Below, one piece after another: positions 17,416 to 26,428 of a stretch of DNA of 64,000 bases. Under the pieces are notes generated by a model. It was not told where the DNA came from and searched no databases. It was given only the letters and a program-made list of their open reading frames with translations. The translations under genes were made by a program, and so were the position numbers. Each line of letters begins with the position of its first letter. The stretch's first letter is position 1. The stretch is from DATBFG01 sp036558645 (GTDB taxonomy: Bacteria > Acidobacteriota > Terriglobia > Terriglobales > Acidobacteriaceae), in contig DATBFG010000114.1 of assembly GCA_036558645.1 (NCBI GenBank), forward strand, positions 124,001 through 188,000, read 5' to 3'.

Positions 17416-18210
17416 TTACTGTGTCGGAGAATCTCGCTCCACAAGCGCAATTCTCTTAACTTGATTGCGGTTCAGGTGCTGCAACGCCCCGGCGAGGCGA
17501 ACAACTACTTCGGTTGCAGACATCGATTCCACGTCGCCAGTGAGTACGCTTCCGTCACGCAACTCGATCGTGTCGTATGCTGACGTTCCAAGTTCGTAGC
17601 TTACACTACCACCTGAAACATCATTGCCAGAGATTTCCATCGGGAAATGGCCGGTGTTGAAGCCTTGCTTGCTGAATTCCAAAATATGCTTTCCCACACC
17701 CACTTCGATCACTTTGGGAGTCGTGCCTGCTTCATTGCCATCTACTTTGATAGACGCTCCTTGCGGAACTGAGTTCACGGTGATCGAGATGAGCCGCGGC
17801 TTTGGCGGCGGACCGAGACCCTCAGGCATGGTGGTGGCTACGATTTGTAAAGTGGCTGGTGCACCGGAAGCGTCGAACGTCGTCTGGAACTTAACAGCTT
17901 GGCCCGGTCCCACATCGTTTACCGTAATCCAGGCATCTGCGATTCTCACCTTGCTCTTATCTGAGAGGTACACCGCAAATGCAGCATGAGAGATTTTCTT
18001 GTTCCACAGATTTTCGGCTGTCGTATCTACCATGTAAGTGTGGCGGTTTCCCATGGCCGACACTTCCTTAAACTTGCCGAAGGTAAATCGAAGAACGGGT
18101 GTGCCGGACTCCGGCCACACAACAACCTGGGAAGGTTGATCTTTAGCACTTAAGGAAGCAGCGACAAAAACCAAGGTGGCACAAACTTGGAACCAACGCG
18201 AGACATTCAT
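17416..18210 (-). CDS. Secreted PEGA-domain protein
   Basis: 264 residues from the ATG at 18210 (MNVSRWFQVCATLVFVAASLSA, a signal peptide); an earlier ATG at 18249 is less likely. The N-terminal half (25-150) is a beta-rich domain with no recognised family. A PEGA domain follows at about 158-215 (ITVNSVPQGASIKVDGNEAGTTPKV ... HILEFSKQGF). The last 50 residues (DTIELRDGSVLTGDVESMSATEVVVRLAG ... LNRNQVKRIAL) resemble a short Sm-like beta-barrel seen in many acidobacterial secreted proteins. Periplasmic. It is followed 15 nt before a DapA-like gene's stop, both on the minus strand. Confidence 0.78.
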   Translation of the reverse strand: MNVSRWFQVCATLVFVAASLSAKDQPSQVVVWPESGTPVLRFTFGKFKEVSAMGNRHTYMVDTTAENLWNKKISHAAFAVYLSDKSKVRIADAWITVNDVGPGQAVKFQTTFDASGAPATLQIVATTMPEGLGPPPKPRLISITVNSVPQGASIKVDGNEAGTTPKVIEVGVGKHILEFSKQGFNTGHFPMEISGNDVSGGSVSYELGTSAYDTIELRDGSVLTGDVESMSATEVVVRLAGALQHLNRNQVKRIALVERDSPTQ

Positions 18211-18263
18211 GTGTGCGTGAGTTGTAGCACACAGAAAAATTGAACGCAATCAATAAGTGAGTA

Positions 18264-19334
18264 CTAGTTTCTAATGTTCTCCAGTAACTGCTCAATCTCT
18301 TGTTTCGCATCAGCAGTAAGTGGCAGCAATGGCAGCCTCGCCGTGCCACCAAAGTAGCCGTTGTAATCCATTGCGTATTTCACCCCGGAAATCCCCAAGT
18401 CACCGACAACTCGTTGGGCTGCCTCAGCAATTCTTTCCTGCTTGATCCGCGCAAGCTCGCGGTCCCCTTCTTTCCAGGCGGCATAAATCTCATAGCATGC
18501 TGTGGGAGCCGCGTCTGCAAAAGCCAGAATGGCCCCAACCGCGCCTGCCTGCAATGAGGGCTCGAGCTTTTGTGCTGCTCCGACCAGCACTTGAAATCCT
18601 ACTTCTTTCTGGCGAGTCTTCAGACCGGAGACCACATTAACAGCGGAGGAAGATGGCTTGGCGGGCGTGCCCGCGGCAATCGTAACCAGTTCCCCGCCAG
18701 AGCCGTTCCCGGAGTTACTCGGAGTCGCTTTCAACATCCGAGGCGTCACTGCATCGAAGGTCTCCGTTACCGTGGCACTACGCTTTATGTGTCGCGTTCC
18801 TTCCACCATCTTGCGAACTTTTTCTACGTCCCCGCTCGATTCCTTGATACTAATGAGGTTCGGGTGCTCCGCCAGTTCGATGACCAACTCCGCTGAGATG
18901 TCGTAGCCAGTCGCCTGAGGGAAGTTGTAGATAATCACCGGCAGCGCGGAACGATCCGCCACAAACCTGTAGAAGGCCAGCATGTTCGCAGGCTGCATCT
19001 GTTTCTTGTAATAATGCGGCGTGCGGACCATGGCAACGTCGTAGCCTAGTTCGGCGGCGTACTCGGTCAGACGCAGCGTTTCGCTGGCAGATTCAATTCC
19101 TGTTCCGGCAATCAGAATTTTATTCGGAGCCGCCGCGTCGCGGGAGGTCTTAAGCGCCAGACGACGTTCTTCATCCGAGAGCAAAACGGCCTCGCCAGTT
19201 GATCCAAGCACGACTAAACCAGCTGAAGGGGTTTTCGAGTACCGCTCTACGTTTGCTTCAAGCTTCTTAGGGTAGAAGTTGCCATCGGGATAAAAGGGTG
19301 TAGTGATGGGTGGAAAAATTCCTTGCATAAGCAT
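18264..19334 (-). CDS. Dihydrodipicolinate synthase-family aldolase with an internal insertion
   Basis: 356 residues, about 60 longer than usual for the DapA/NAL family. Core motifs are intact: GSTGEAVLLSDEER (44-57), catalytic Tyr136 in IIYNFP and Schiff-base Lys164 in LISIKESSGD. Between strand 6 and strand 7 of the barrel (about residues 186-246, nt 18597-18779) lies a Ser/Gly/Thr-rich insertion, after which the barrel resumes with FQVLVGAAQ. The catalytic residues suggest an active pyruvate-type lyase, but the true substrate (DHDPS, HOGA or another) is not clear. lysA is in the window at 34.9 kb. Start is ATG at 19334 or 19328. Confidence 0.85.
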   Translation of the reverse strand: MLMQGIFPPITTPFYPDGNFYPKKLEANVERYSKTPSAGLVVLGSTGEAVLLSDEERRLALKTSRDAAAPNKILIAGTGIESASETLRLTEYAAELGYDVAMVRTPHYYKKQMQPANMLAFYRFVADRSALPVIIYNFPQATGYDISAELVIELAEHPNLISIKESSGDVEKVRKMVEGTRHIKRSATVTETFDAVTPRMLKATPSNSGNGSGGELVTIAAGTPAKPSSSAVNVVSGLKTRQKEVGFQVLVGAAQKLEPSLQAGAVGAILAFADAAPTACYEIYAAWKEGDRELARIKQERIAEAAQRVVGDLGISGVKYAMDYNGYFGGTARLPLLPLTADAKQEIEQLLENIRN

Positions 19335-19424
19335 TTGGTTGTGTCCCGTTTGATGTCGATCAATTCAGAGCATATCGCAAACCAGCATTTTGCCGACCGC
19401 CCACGAGGGACCGTCCATCTTCGT

Positions 19425-19859
19425 CTAAGCGGCAGTCGGGACAAATGCAGCAGCCGGTAGCGCGCCAAGTTGCACGAGTAATCCCAACTGATCCCAGTTA
19501 TCCCATCCCTCGACGATCTTACCGCCTGCGATGCGCACCATGGTAGTGCCCGTAACCATCACGTGACGACCACTCGGCCGAATGTTCAAAAACTCACCAG
19601 TGTGCGTCATGTTTGCCGACCACCGCGCAACAGCATACTCCCCCTGCTCGACCGTCTGGTGAACGGTGATGCGGATATCCGGAAAAGCGCTCCGCAAGCG
19701 TTCGACGAACGGCCTGAATTCCTTCAAGCCAATGTCCACGCCATGCTGCGCCTGCCCATGCCCGATGACGTCAGGAGAAGCCATCTCGTCAATCGCGCTC
19801 AAACGTCCTTTGTTCCACACTTCCTCGAACCAGCGGCGGAGAATCGCTGCATTATCCAT
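19425..19859 (-). CDS. SnoaL-like NTF2-fold protein (ester cyclase type)
   Basis: 144 residues. Typical start NAAILRRWFEEVWNKGRLSAIDEMASPDVIGHG, then the LRSAFPDIRITVHQTVEQGEYAVARWSANMTHTGEF core with conserved His and Asp, and the VRIAGGKIVEGWDNWDQLGLLVQLG end. SnoaL-like proteins are small alpha+beta barrels found in polyketide cyclisation and in many uncharacterised contexts; no biosynthetic cluster is visible here. The stop codon is 90 nt from the DapA-like gene's start and 22 nt lies between its start and the carB stop, so it may be part of the carAB transcript. Confidence 0.82.
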   Translation of the reverse strand: MDNAAILRRWFEEVWNKGRLSAIDEMASPDVIGHGQAQHGVDIGLKEFRPFVERLRSAFPDIRITVHQTVEQGEYAVARWSANMTHTGEFLNIRPSGRHVMVTGTTMVRIAGGKIVEGWDNWDQLGLLVQLGALPAAAFVPTAA

Positions 19860-19881
19860 AAGCTACCTCCTGAAACCGTGA

Positions 19882-22800
19882 CTAATGCCGGTTCTTGGCT
19901 ACACGTTCTGCGTGTAGATGCTGCAAGGCCTGGACACGTATCTCCCCGCGCTGAAGGGCTGCGATGCCCTCGGCGGCCGCGCGCGCAGCGGATAGTGTGG
20001 TGATTGTGGGGATACGCGCATTCACCGCGGCGCGACGAATGGCTTTTTCATCGAACCAGGGCTCGAGACCCGTTGGCGTGTTGATGATCAGGTGGATACG
20101 TTCGCCTTTAATAAGATCGACCACGTTCGGGCGGCCCTCTTTCACTTTGTAGACTCGCTCCACACTCATTCCTGCCCGTTCCACGACGTCAGCCGTACCC
20201 GCGGTCGCGACCAGCTTGAATCCCATGTCGACGAATCGCCGCGCCAATTCTGCAATGTGAGGCTTGTCGTGATCTGTAACACTAATGAAAGCTGTACCCT
20301 GGGTAGGAAGCTTTTGCCCCGCCGCAATCTGCGCCTTTGCGAAAGCCTCGCCAAAAGTATCACCCACGCCCATTACTTCACCGGTCGATTTCATCTCCGG
20401 ACCGAGCACCGTATCCACGCCGGGAAACTTATTCCAGGGAAAGACCGGAGACTTCACGTAGTAGCCGCGGCCAGTATCCAAATCAGCCTGGCGTTCAATG
20501 TATTCGGGCAGGAATTCGCGCAGCTTGCGTCCGGTCATCAGGCGCGCGGCGATTTTGGCCATCGGCACTCCGGTAGCCTTCGAGACGTACGGCACTGTTC
20601 GTGATGCACGTGGATTCACTTCCAGGACGTAAACCGTTCCCGCCTCCTTGCCGTTGTTCTTGGTCGCGCCGCCGGTCCGAGGTATTGCGAATTGAATGTT
20701 CATCAGTCCGACAACCTTAAGTGCGCGCGCTAACTTGAAGGTGTAGTCACGCATTCTGTTAAGCAGGTGTTCGGGGATATCTACTGCCGGCAGTACACAC
20801 GAAGAATCACCGGAATGGATACCAGCTTCTTCGATGTGCTGCATGATGCCACCGATCACGACGTCCTCTCCATCTGAAAGAGCGTCCACATCCACTTCAA
20901 TCGCGTCTTCAAGGAAATGATCAATAAGCACCGGACGATCTTGCGAGTACTCGACAGCTTCTTTCATATAGCGCACGACGGTTTCTTCGTCGTACGCGAT
21001 GACCATGGCTCGCCCGCCAAGCACGTATGAAGGCCTGACAAGCACGGGATACTCAACCTTCTTGGCCCCCTCTATGGCTTCTTCGACTGAGGCGACCATC
21101 ACTCCGGGAGCCTGCGGAATTCCCAGCTCGTCAAGCAGCTTGCCGAAGCGCTTGCGGTCTTCTGCCAGGTCGATCGATTCAGGCGAGGTACCGATGATGT
21201 TTACGCCAGAGGCCTTTAGGGGCAGGGAAAGATTCAGCGGAGTCTGTCCGCCGAACTGCACAATTACACCAATTGGAGCCTTTGACTGAGCCTCATGTTC
21301 ATAGACAGCGAAGACGTCTTCGAGCGTGAGCGGTTCGAAGTAGAGTCGATCGCTGGTGTCGTAGTCGGTGGAGACCGTTTCGGGATTGCAGTTCACCATG
21401 ATGGTTTCATAACCATCGTCGCGCAATGCGAATGCCGCATGGCAGCAGCAATAATCGAACTCAATTCCCTGCCCGATACGATTCGGACCACTGCCGAGAA
21501 TAATGACTTTCTTCTTATCTGTGGGAGTTGCCTCATCCTCTTCCTCGAATGTCGAGTACAGGTAGGGCGTGAAGCTCTCGAACTCCGCGGCGCAGGTATC
21601 GACACGCTTATACACGGGCCTGATTCCATGTTTCTTTCTCGCGTGACGGACTTTCTCGGCCGCGCCCTTTCCCTCCAGCCGCCAGGCGCGAGCTAACCGA
21701 TCATCCGAGAAGCCCAACCGCTTGGTTTCGCGTAACACTTCAGTGGGAATGGACTCCATCGGGTGCTTTTCCAGCTCCAACTGCATATCGTTAATCTCTT
21801 TGAGCTGGTATAGGAACCATGGATCGATCGAGGTCATCTTCTCTAGTTGCTTAACCGTATGGCCCTGGCGAAGAGCGTAGCGGACATACGACAACCTCTC
21901 AGGATGCGGAGTTACGAGCCTCTGCGTAAGGATCTTGGGCTCGATCTTTTCCGTTCCTGGTTTTTTGCCTGTATCGAGCGCACGGACGCCCTTGAGCAGA
22001 GCCTCTTTGAATGTCCGGCCAATGGCCATCACTTCGCCCATCGACTTCATTTGCGGCCCGAGGTTTTCGTCCGCTCCCGGGAACTTCTCGAACTGCCACT
22101 TAGGAATTTTTACTACCACGTAGTCAAGTGTCGGCTCGAAACAGGCAGGAGTCTTCCGGGTGATGTCGTTAGGAATTTCATCGAGCGTGTAGCCGACCGC
22201 CAATTTGGCTGCAATCTTCGCGATCGGGAATCCCGTCGCCTTGGAAGCCAGGGCCGATGACCGCGATACCCGCGGGTTCATTTCGATCACAACCATCCGT
22301 CCCGTGCCGGGGTGTACCCCAAACTGTATGTTCGATCCGCCAGTCTCGACGCCAATCTCGCGAATAACGTTGATGGCGGCATCGCGCATCGCCTGATATT
22401 CGCGATCGGTGAGCGTCTGCGCCGGAGCAACGGTAATCGAATCGCCCGTATGCACGCCCATGGGATCGAAATTTTCAATCGAGCAGATGATGATGACGTT
22501 GTCCTTCGTATCGCGCATCACCTCCAGCTCGAATTCCTTCCAGCCGAGAACCGATTCTTCGATCAGGGCTTCATGTACCGGAGAGAAGTCGAGGCCGCGC
22601 GCGAGGACTTCCATCAATTCTTCGCGGTTATACGCGATGCCACCGCCGCTACCGCCGAGAGTGAACGAAGGACGAACAATAACCGGGAATCCGATTTTTC
22701 CGGCGAACTCCAGTCCGTCTTTCAAATTGTTGACCAACGCAGATTTGGGGACATCGAGGCCGATCTTCTGCATCGCGTCTTTGAAGAAGAGACGGTCTTC

Positions 22801-23196
22801 GGCTTTCTTGATGGCATTGATCTGTGCGCCAATTAGCTGCACGTTGTACTTGTCGAGGATGCCTGAGTCGGATAGGTCGATGGCGAGGTTAAGCGCAGTC
22901 TGGCCGCCGACAGTAGGAAGTATGGCGAATCCGGCGCTTGGGGAAAGCTCACGCTCAATACGAAGGATTTCTTCCAGATAATCGCGTGTGAGCGGCTCGA
23001 TATAGGTGCGGTCGGCCAGATCGGGATCAGTCATGATGGTGGCCGGGTTCGAGTTGGCCAACACGACTTCGTATCCTTCGGACTTGAGCGCCTTGCAAGC
23101 CTGCGTGCCGGAGTAATCAAACTCGGCCGACTGGCCAATGATGATGGGGCCAGAGCCGATGATGAGGATCTTGGAGATGTCAGTTCGTTTGGGCAA
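19882..23196 (-). CDS. carB: Carbamoyl-phosphate synthase large chain
   Basis: 1104 residues, normal length. Makes carbamoyl phosphate from bicarbonate, ATP and glutamine-derived ammonia. Two ATP-grasp halves are visible: IIGSGPIIIGQSAEFDYSG at the front and ILGSGPNRIGQGIEFDYCC near 565, each with its GGQTALNLA / GGQTPLNLS partner. An MGS-like allosteric domain closes the protein (about 950-1080, LVATAGTADVVERAGM...INTPTG). The start is TTG at 23196, directly adjoining the TAA of the upstream gene, so translation must be coupled. The first residues MPKRTDISKILIIGSGP are typical for CarB, which supports this start. Confidence 0.97.
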   Translation of the reverse strand: MPKRTDISKILIIGSGPIIIGQSAEFDYSGTQACKALKSEGYEVVLANSNPATIMTDPDLADRTYIEPLTRDYLEEILRIERELSPSAGFAILPTVGGQTALNLAIDLSDSGILDKYNVQLIGAQINAIKKAEDRLFFKDAMQKIGLDVPKSALVNNLKDGLEFAGKIGFPVIVRPSFTLGGSGGGIAYNREELMEVLARGLDFSPVHEALIEESVLGWKEFELEVMRDTKDNVIIICSIENFDPMGVHTGDSITVAPAQTLTDREYQAMRDAAINVIREIGVETGGSNIQFGVHPGTGRMVVIEMNPRVSRSSALASKATGFPIAKIAAKLAVGYTLDEIPNDITRKTPACFEPTLDYVVVKIPKWQFEKFPGADENLGPQMKSMGEVMAIGRTFKEALLKGVRALDTGKKPGTEKIEPKILTQRLVTPHPERLSYVRYALRQGHTVKQLEKMTSIDPWFLYQLKEINDMQLELEKHPMESIPTEVLRETKRLGFSDDRLARAWRLEGKGAAEKVRHARKKHGIRPVYKRVDTCAAEFESFTPYLYSTFEEEDEATPTDKKKVIILGSGPNRIGQGIEFDYCCCHAAFALRDDGYETIMVNCNPETVSTDYDTSDRLYFEPLTLEDVFAVYEHEAQSKAPIGVIVQFGGQTPLNLSLPLKASGVNIIGTSPESIDLAEDRKRFGKLLDELGIPQAPGVMVASVEEAIEGAKKVEYPVLVRPSYVLGGRAMVIAYDEETVVRYMKEAVEYSQDRPVLIDHFLEDAIEVDVDALSDGEDVVIGGIMQHIEEAGIHSGDSSCVLPAVDIPEHLLNRMRDYTFKLARALKVVGLMNIQFAIPRTGGATKNNGKEAGTVYVLEVNPRASRTVPYVSKATGVPMAKIAARLMTGRKLREFLPEYIERQADLDTGRGYYVKSPVFPWNKFPGVDTVLGPEMKSTGEVMGVGDTFGEAFAKAQIAAGQKLPTQGTAFISVTDHDKPHIAELARRFVDMGFKLVATAGTADVVERAGMSVERVYKVKEGRPNVVDLIKGERIHLIINTPTGLEPWFDEKAIRRAAVNARIPTITTLSAARAAAEGIAALQRGEIRVQALQHLHAERVAKNRH

Positions 23197-24183
23197 TTAC
23201 GGCTTCTCCATAGAGCTGGCTGTGCTACAACCTGCCAACGTTAGTTTTACCTGCACCTCATAAGGACATTTGTTCGTCGTAGCATCTGCGACCGATAGTT
23301 TTTGCCGCAAAGGAGAAAAACCAGGACTAGAGACCGCCAACTCATATTGGCCTGGCCTCACATCAAGATCAAAACGACCCTCCGGGCTTGCAAGGGCCTT
23401 GACCATGAGGTGGGATTTTTCTTCCGTGAGCGTGACTTTCACATTAGGTATGATCGCGCCGGCGGGATCGAAGACCTCGCCACATGCCCGACGAACTCTC
23501 AATTCAGACTCGTCGCACTCGTTGTGGTCCACAAAAATCACGTTGCAGGGTCCCGCCACAATGAGGATATCCAAACTTTCAGCGTCCTCTTCTGGACCGA
23601 CTTCCAAGGGTATCCAAAAATTCTGCGCCTTTAGAAGATACGTTCCTGCCTTGACAGCTCCAAAGCTAAAATCTCCATCGGAATCAGTCTCTGCTTTGGC
23701 AAGTAATTCTAGTGATGACGTGAATAGTGAGAGCGATGATGGGAAGCGCAATGCGTTAGCCTCACCCATGCCGGCATACGCCAAGGTACCAAACGCTTGG
23801 CGCGATCGCACAATCCCTGACTCGGCCCACTTGAGAGCCACTTTTGTTTCCGGCCCATCCGCTTCTACTTCCAAGTCAACTGAGCTACCCGACGGCCCCG
23901 CCGAAAGCGTGTAAAACCCCGGGATAAGCCCTTTGATCAGCGCTACACCCCCGGAGTCGGTTATGGGTTGTTGATCGTCAGACAAGGTCAGCCGAGAATC
24001 GTACTTTCCCAAGAGTTGTAAGCGTAAATTCGCTACCGGCTTCTCAATCCCTGTTACTAGCACCTGGAAGTTCGTACCGATAGGAATAGGATCGGAGGGG
24101 AACTCCACGCACGAAAAAGCAGATGCGACCAAAACCAAGACCATCGCAAGACAAAGAACAACTTTTGCGATGGAGAAGTTCAC
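23197..24183 (-). CDS. Secreted carboxypeptidase-regulatory-like (CarboxypepD_reg) hypothetical protein lodged between carA and carB
   Basis: 328 residues, GTG start overlapping the carA stop as GTGA. The N-terminus is a signal sequence (MVLVLVASAFSCVEFP; the A-F-S-C could be a lipobox). The body contains beta-sandwich repeats: a Ser/Gly-rich one near 60-105, another at 150-200 with DGDFSFGAVKAGTYLL, and a third near 235-300 that reads GEVFDPAGAIIPNVKVTLTEE...GRFDLDVRPGQYELAVSSPGF, the pattern of carboxypeptidase regulatory-like (transthyretin-type) domains. Its stop abuts the carB TTG. A surface or periplasmic protein has no known part in carbamoyl phosphate synthesis, so its position is unexpected. 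Confidence 0.82.
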   Translation of the reverse strand: MNFSIAKVVLCLAMVLVLVASAFSCVEFPSDPIPIGTNFQVLVTGIEKPVANLRLQLLGKYDSRLTLSDDQQPITDSGGVALIKGLIPGFYTLSAGPSGSSVDLEVEADGPETKVALKWAESGIVRSRQAFGTLAYAGMGEANALRFPSSLSLFTSSLELLAKAETDSDGDFSFGAVKAGTYLLKAQNFWIPLEVGPEEDAESLDILIVAGPCNVIFVDHNECDESELRVRRACGEVFDPAGAIIPNVKVTLTEEKSHLMVKALASPEGRFDLDVRPGQYELAVSSPGFSPLRQKLSVADATTNKCPYEVQVKLTLAGCSTASSMEKP

Positions 24184-25310
24184 GATTTGAACTCCTCCAT
24201 CATCTTCACGAAATCCTTGAACAGATAATGTGAATCGTGCGGACCTGGGCTGGCCTCCGGGTGATACTGCACGCTGAACAGCGGCAGATTCTTATGCCGC
24301 AGTCCCTCGAGCGTGTTGTCGTTCAGGTCCATGTGCGTCAATTCGACTTCACTCATGGGAAGCGAGTCCGGGTCGACAGCAAAGTTGTGGTTATGCGCCG
24401 TGATTTCGACTTTTCCCGAGTACAACTGCTTCACCGGATGGTTTCCGCCATGGTGGCCAAACTTCAACTTGTACGTCTTGCCGCCTAAGGCGATTCCAGT
24501 CAGCTGATGTCCCAGGCAGATGCCGAAGATCGGCTGGCGTCCCATCAGCCTGCGGATGTTATCCACCGCGTAGGTGCAGGGTTCCGGGTCGCCCGGGCCA
24601 TTCGAAAGGAACACTCCATCCGGCTTCAGCGCCAGCACGTCTTCCGCCGGAGTCTGTGCCGGCACAACCGTGACCTTGCAACCCTCGCCGCGCAGCTTGC
24701 GCAGAATGTTGTGCTTGATGCCGTAGTCGTAGGCGACCACATGAAACTTTGGCGGCTCATCTTTCACCCCGACGACTTCGTCCGGTAAGTGAGACCGCTC
24801 GCCGGTTTCCCAGACATAGGTGTTCTTGGTAGTAACCACCTTGGCTAGATCCGTCCCGTCCATCTTGGGGAACGATCGGGTTTTCGCGACGAGCTTGTCT
24901 GTATCGGTTTCGAGCGTCGAGATCACGCCGCGCATCACGCCGTGGTCGCGCAGATGCCGCACGAGTGCCCGTGTATCGATGTCCCCCAGCACCGGTATCT
25001 TGAATTGCTCGAGATACTCTTCCGCGACCTGCTGCGAACGCCAGTTGGAGCTCACACGCGAAAACTCGCGGACGATCAGCCCCTCGATATAGGGATGAGT
25101 CGACTCGTTGTCTTCTGGGGTTGTGCCGTAATTGCCAATTTCGGGGTTGGTGAGGACTACAATCTGGCCGCAGTACGAGGGGTCGGTGAAAATTTCCTGA
25201 TAGCCGGTGATGGAAGTATTAAATACTACTTCCCCGTGACATTCGCCCTTCGCTCCGTAGCCTTTGCCTCGGAAGATCCTACCGTCTTCCAGCGCAAGGA
25301 TGGCTTGCAT
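24180..25310 (-). CDS. carA: Carbamoyl-phosphate synthase small chain (glutaminase)
   Basis: 376 residues, normal length. Class I glutamine amidotransferase that feeds ammonia to CarB. Front: ALEDGRIFRGKGYGAKGECHGEVVFNTSITGYQEI. The amidotransferase triad is present: nucleophile Cys in FGICLGHQL, and His/Glu in VQYHPEASPGPHDS. The LSNGPGDPEPC oxyanion motif is also seen. A TAAAAT stretch about 17 nt upstream of the ATG is a candidate -10 box. Gene order is carA, a secreted-protein gene, carB. Confidence 0.97.
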   Translation of the reverse strand: MQAILALEDGRIFRGKGYGAKGECHGEVVFNTSITGYQEIFTDPSYCGQIVVLTNPEIGNYGTTPEDNESTHPYIEGLIVREFSRVSSNWRSQQVAEEYLEQFKIPVLGDIDTRALVRHLRDHGVMRGVISTLETDTDKLVAKTRSFPKMDGTDLAKVVTTKNTYVWETGERSHLPDEVVGVKDEPPKFHVVAYDYGIKHNILRKLRGEGCKVTVVPAQTPAEDVLALKPDGVFLSNGPGDPEPCTYAVDNIRRLMGRQPIFGICLGHQLTGIALGGKTYKLKFGHHGGNHPVKQLYSGKVEITAHNHNFAVDPDSLPMSEVELTHMDLNDNTLEGLRHKNLPLFSVQYHPEASPGPHDSHYLFKDFVKMMEEFKS

Positions 25311-25468
25311 TGGTACTCCGGGGAGTGGATTTTATGAATTCTAGCAGGGAAGCTGAAATCCGAAAAGGGATGAGACTCACATCTATGGAAATCCGCCTCT
25401 GGCAAGGGTTTTCGGCCTTTTCCCCGACGAAATCAGGACCCCAAAACCGGACTTTTCCACCTCAAAGA

Positions 25469-25474
25469 TATAAT
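25469..25474 (+). promoter_or_regulatory. Candidate -10 box of the xdhC-like gene
   Basis: A perfect TATAAT lies 58 nt upstream of the preferred ATG at 25532. No good -35 hexamer is found at 16-18 nt. It may also serve a slightly longer protein starting at the TTG at 25487. Confidence 0.4.
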
Positions 25475-25531
25475 GCTTAGGTACGCTTGGCTAGAAACAC
25501 CGGCCGATACAGCCGATTTGTCGCACCGTCT

Positions 25532-26404
25532 ATGGATATTTACGAAGAGATCGTGAAATTGCGGAAGGAGGGACGCCGGGGTGCCGTTGCGACCATCGTC
25601 AGCGTTCGCGGTTCCATTCCCTCCTTTAAAACGGCCAAGATGCTGGTGCGGGATGACGGCTCAATCTTAGGCACGATTGGCGGCGGATGCGTCGAGGCGG
25701 AAGTCTGGCAAGCCGCCCGCGAGGTCATGGAGACCGAAAAGCCTCGTACACTTACCTTCAATCTGAATCAGGACCCGAAGTACGACACAGGTCTGGTCTG
25801 TGGAGGAACGCTCGACATCTTCCTTGAACCTATCTTGCCTCCTGCGTCTCTCTACCTCTTCGGTGCGGGACACGTTGCCCTTAACGTCTGCAGGACTGCC
25901 AGTAACGCCGGTTTCGATGTCACCGTCATCGATGATCGCGAAACGTACGCAAGTCGGGAGCGCTTTCCCGATGCTCACCAGGTAATCGCGGAAGATTTCG
26001 AGCGCGCCACAGCCAGCCTCACGGTAACCGAATCGTCGTACATCGTGATCGTCACCCGCGGGCATCGCGACGATATGCGCGTGCTTCGCTGGGCAGTCCA
26101 GACGCCTGCCCGGTACATCGGGATGATTGGATCAAAGCGCAAGACGATCACAATCTTTCGCGAACTAACAAAGGAAGGTCTATCTCCAAATCTGTTTAAG
26201 CGCGTCCATGCCCCTGTGGGTCTCGACATTGGCGCCGTCACTCCGGAAGAAATTGGAGTCGCCATCACCGCCGAACTGATTGCTACCCGCCGTCACGTTG
26301 AGCGCGAGCTCCCGCACATGAGCTGGTTTCATAGCATTCGCGAGACAGCAGAGACCGATGAGATTGACTCAGTTGAACCTATGAAGGACGAAACAAATTC
26401 GTAG
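25532..26404 (+). CDS. XdhC/CoxI-family molybdenum cofactor accessory protein
   Basis: 290 residues from the ATG at 25532 (MDIYEEIVKLRKEG); a TTG at 25487 would add 15 residues of no clear homology. Family features: ATIVSVRGSIPSFKTAKMLV, GTIGGGCVEAEVW with the conserved Cys, and a Rossmann-type second half (LYLFGAGHVALNVCRTASNAGFDVTVIDDR). XdhC proteins bind and help to sulfurate molybdenum cofactor for xanthine dehydrogenase-type enzymes. No molybdoenzyme subunit genes are near, so the partner is elsewhere in the genome. Confidence 0.88.
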   Translation: MDIYEEIVKLRKEGRRGAVATIVSVRGSIPSFKTAKMLVRDDGSILGTIGGGCVEAEVWQAAREVMETEKPRTLTFNLNQDPKYDTGLVCGGTLDIFLEPILPPASLYLFGAGHVALNVCRTASNAGFDVTVIDDRETYASRERFPDAHQVIAEDFERATASLTVTESSYIVIVTRGHRDDMRVLRWAVQTPARYIGMIGSKRKTITIFRELTKEGLSPNLFKRVHAPVGLDIGAVTPEEIGVAITAELIATRRHVERELPHMSWFHSIRETAETDEIDSVEPMKDETNS

Positions 26405-26428
26405 ACCTTCGTACCCGGTCGCGGGACA

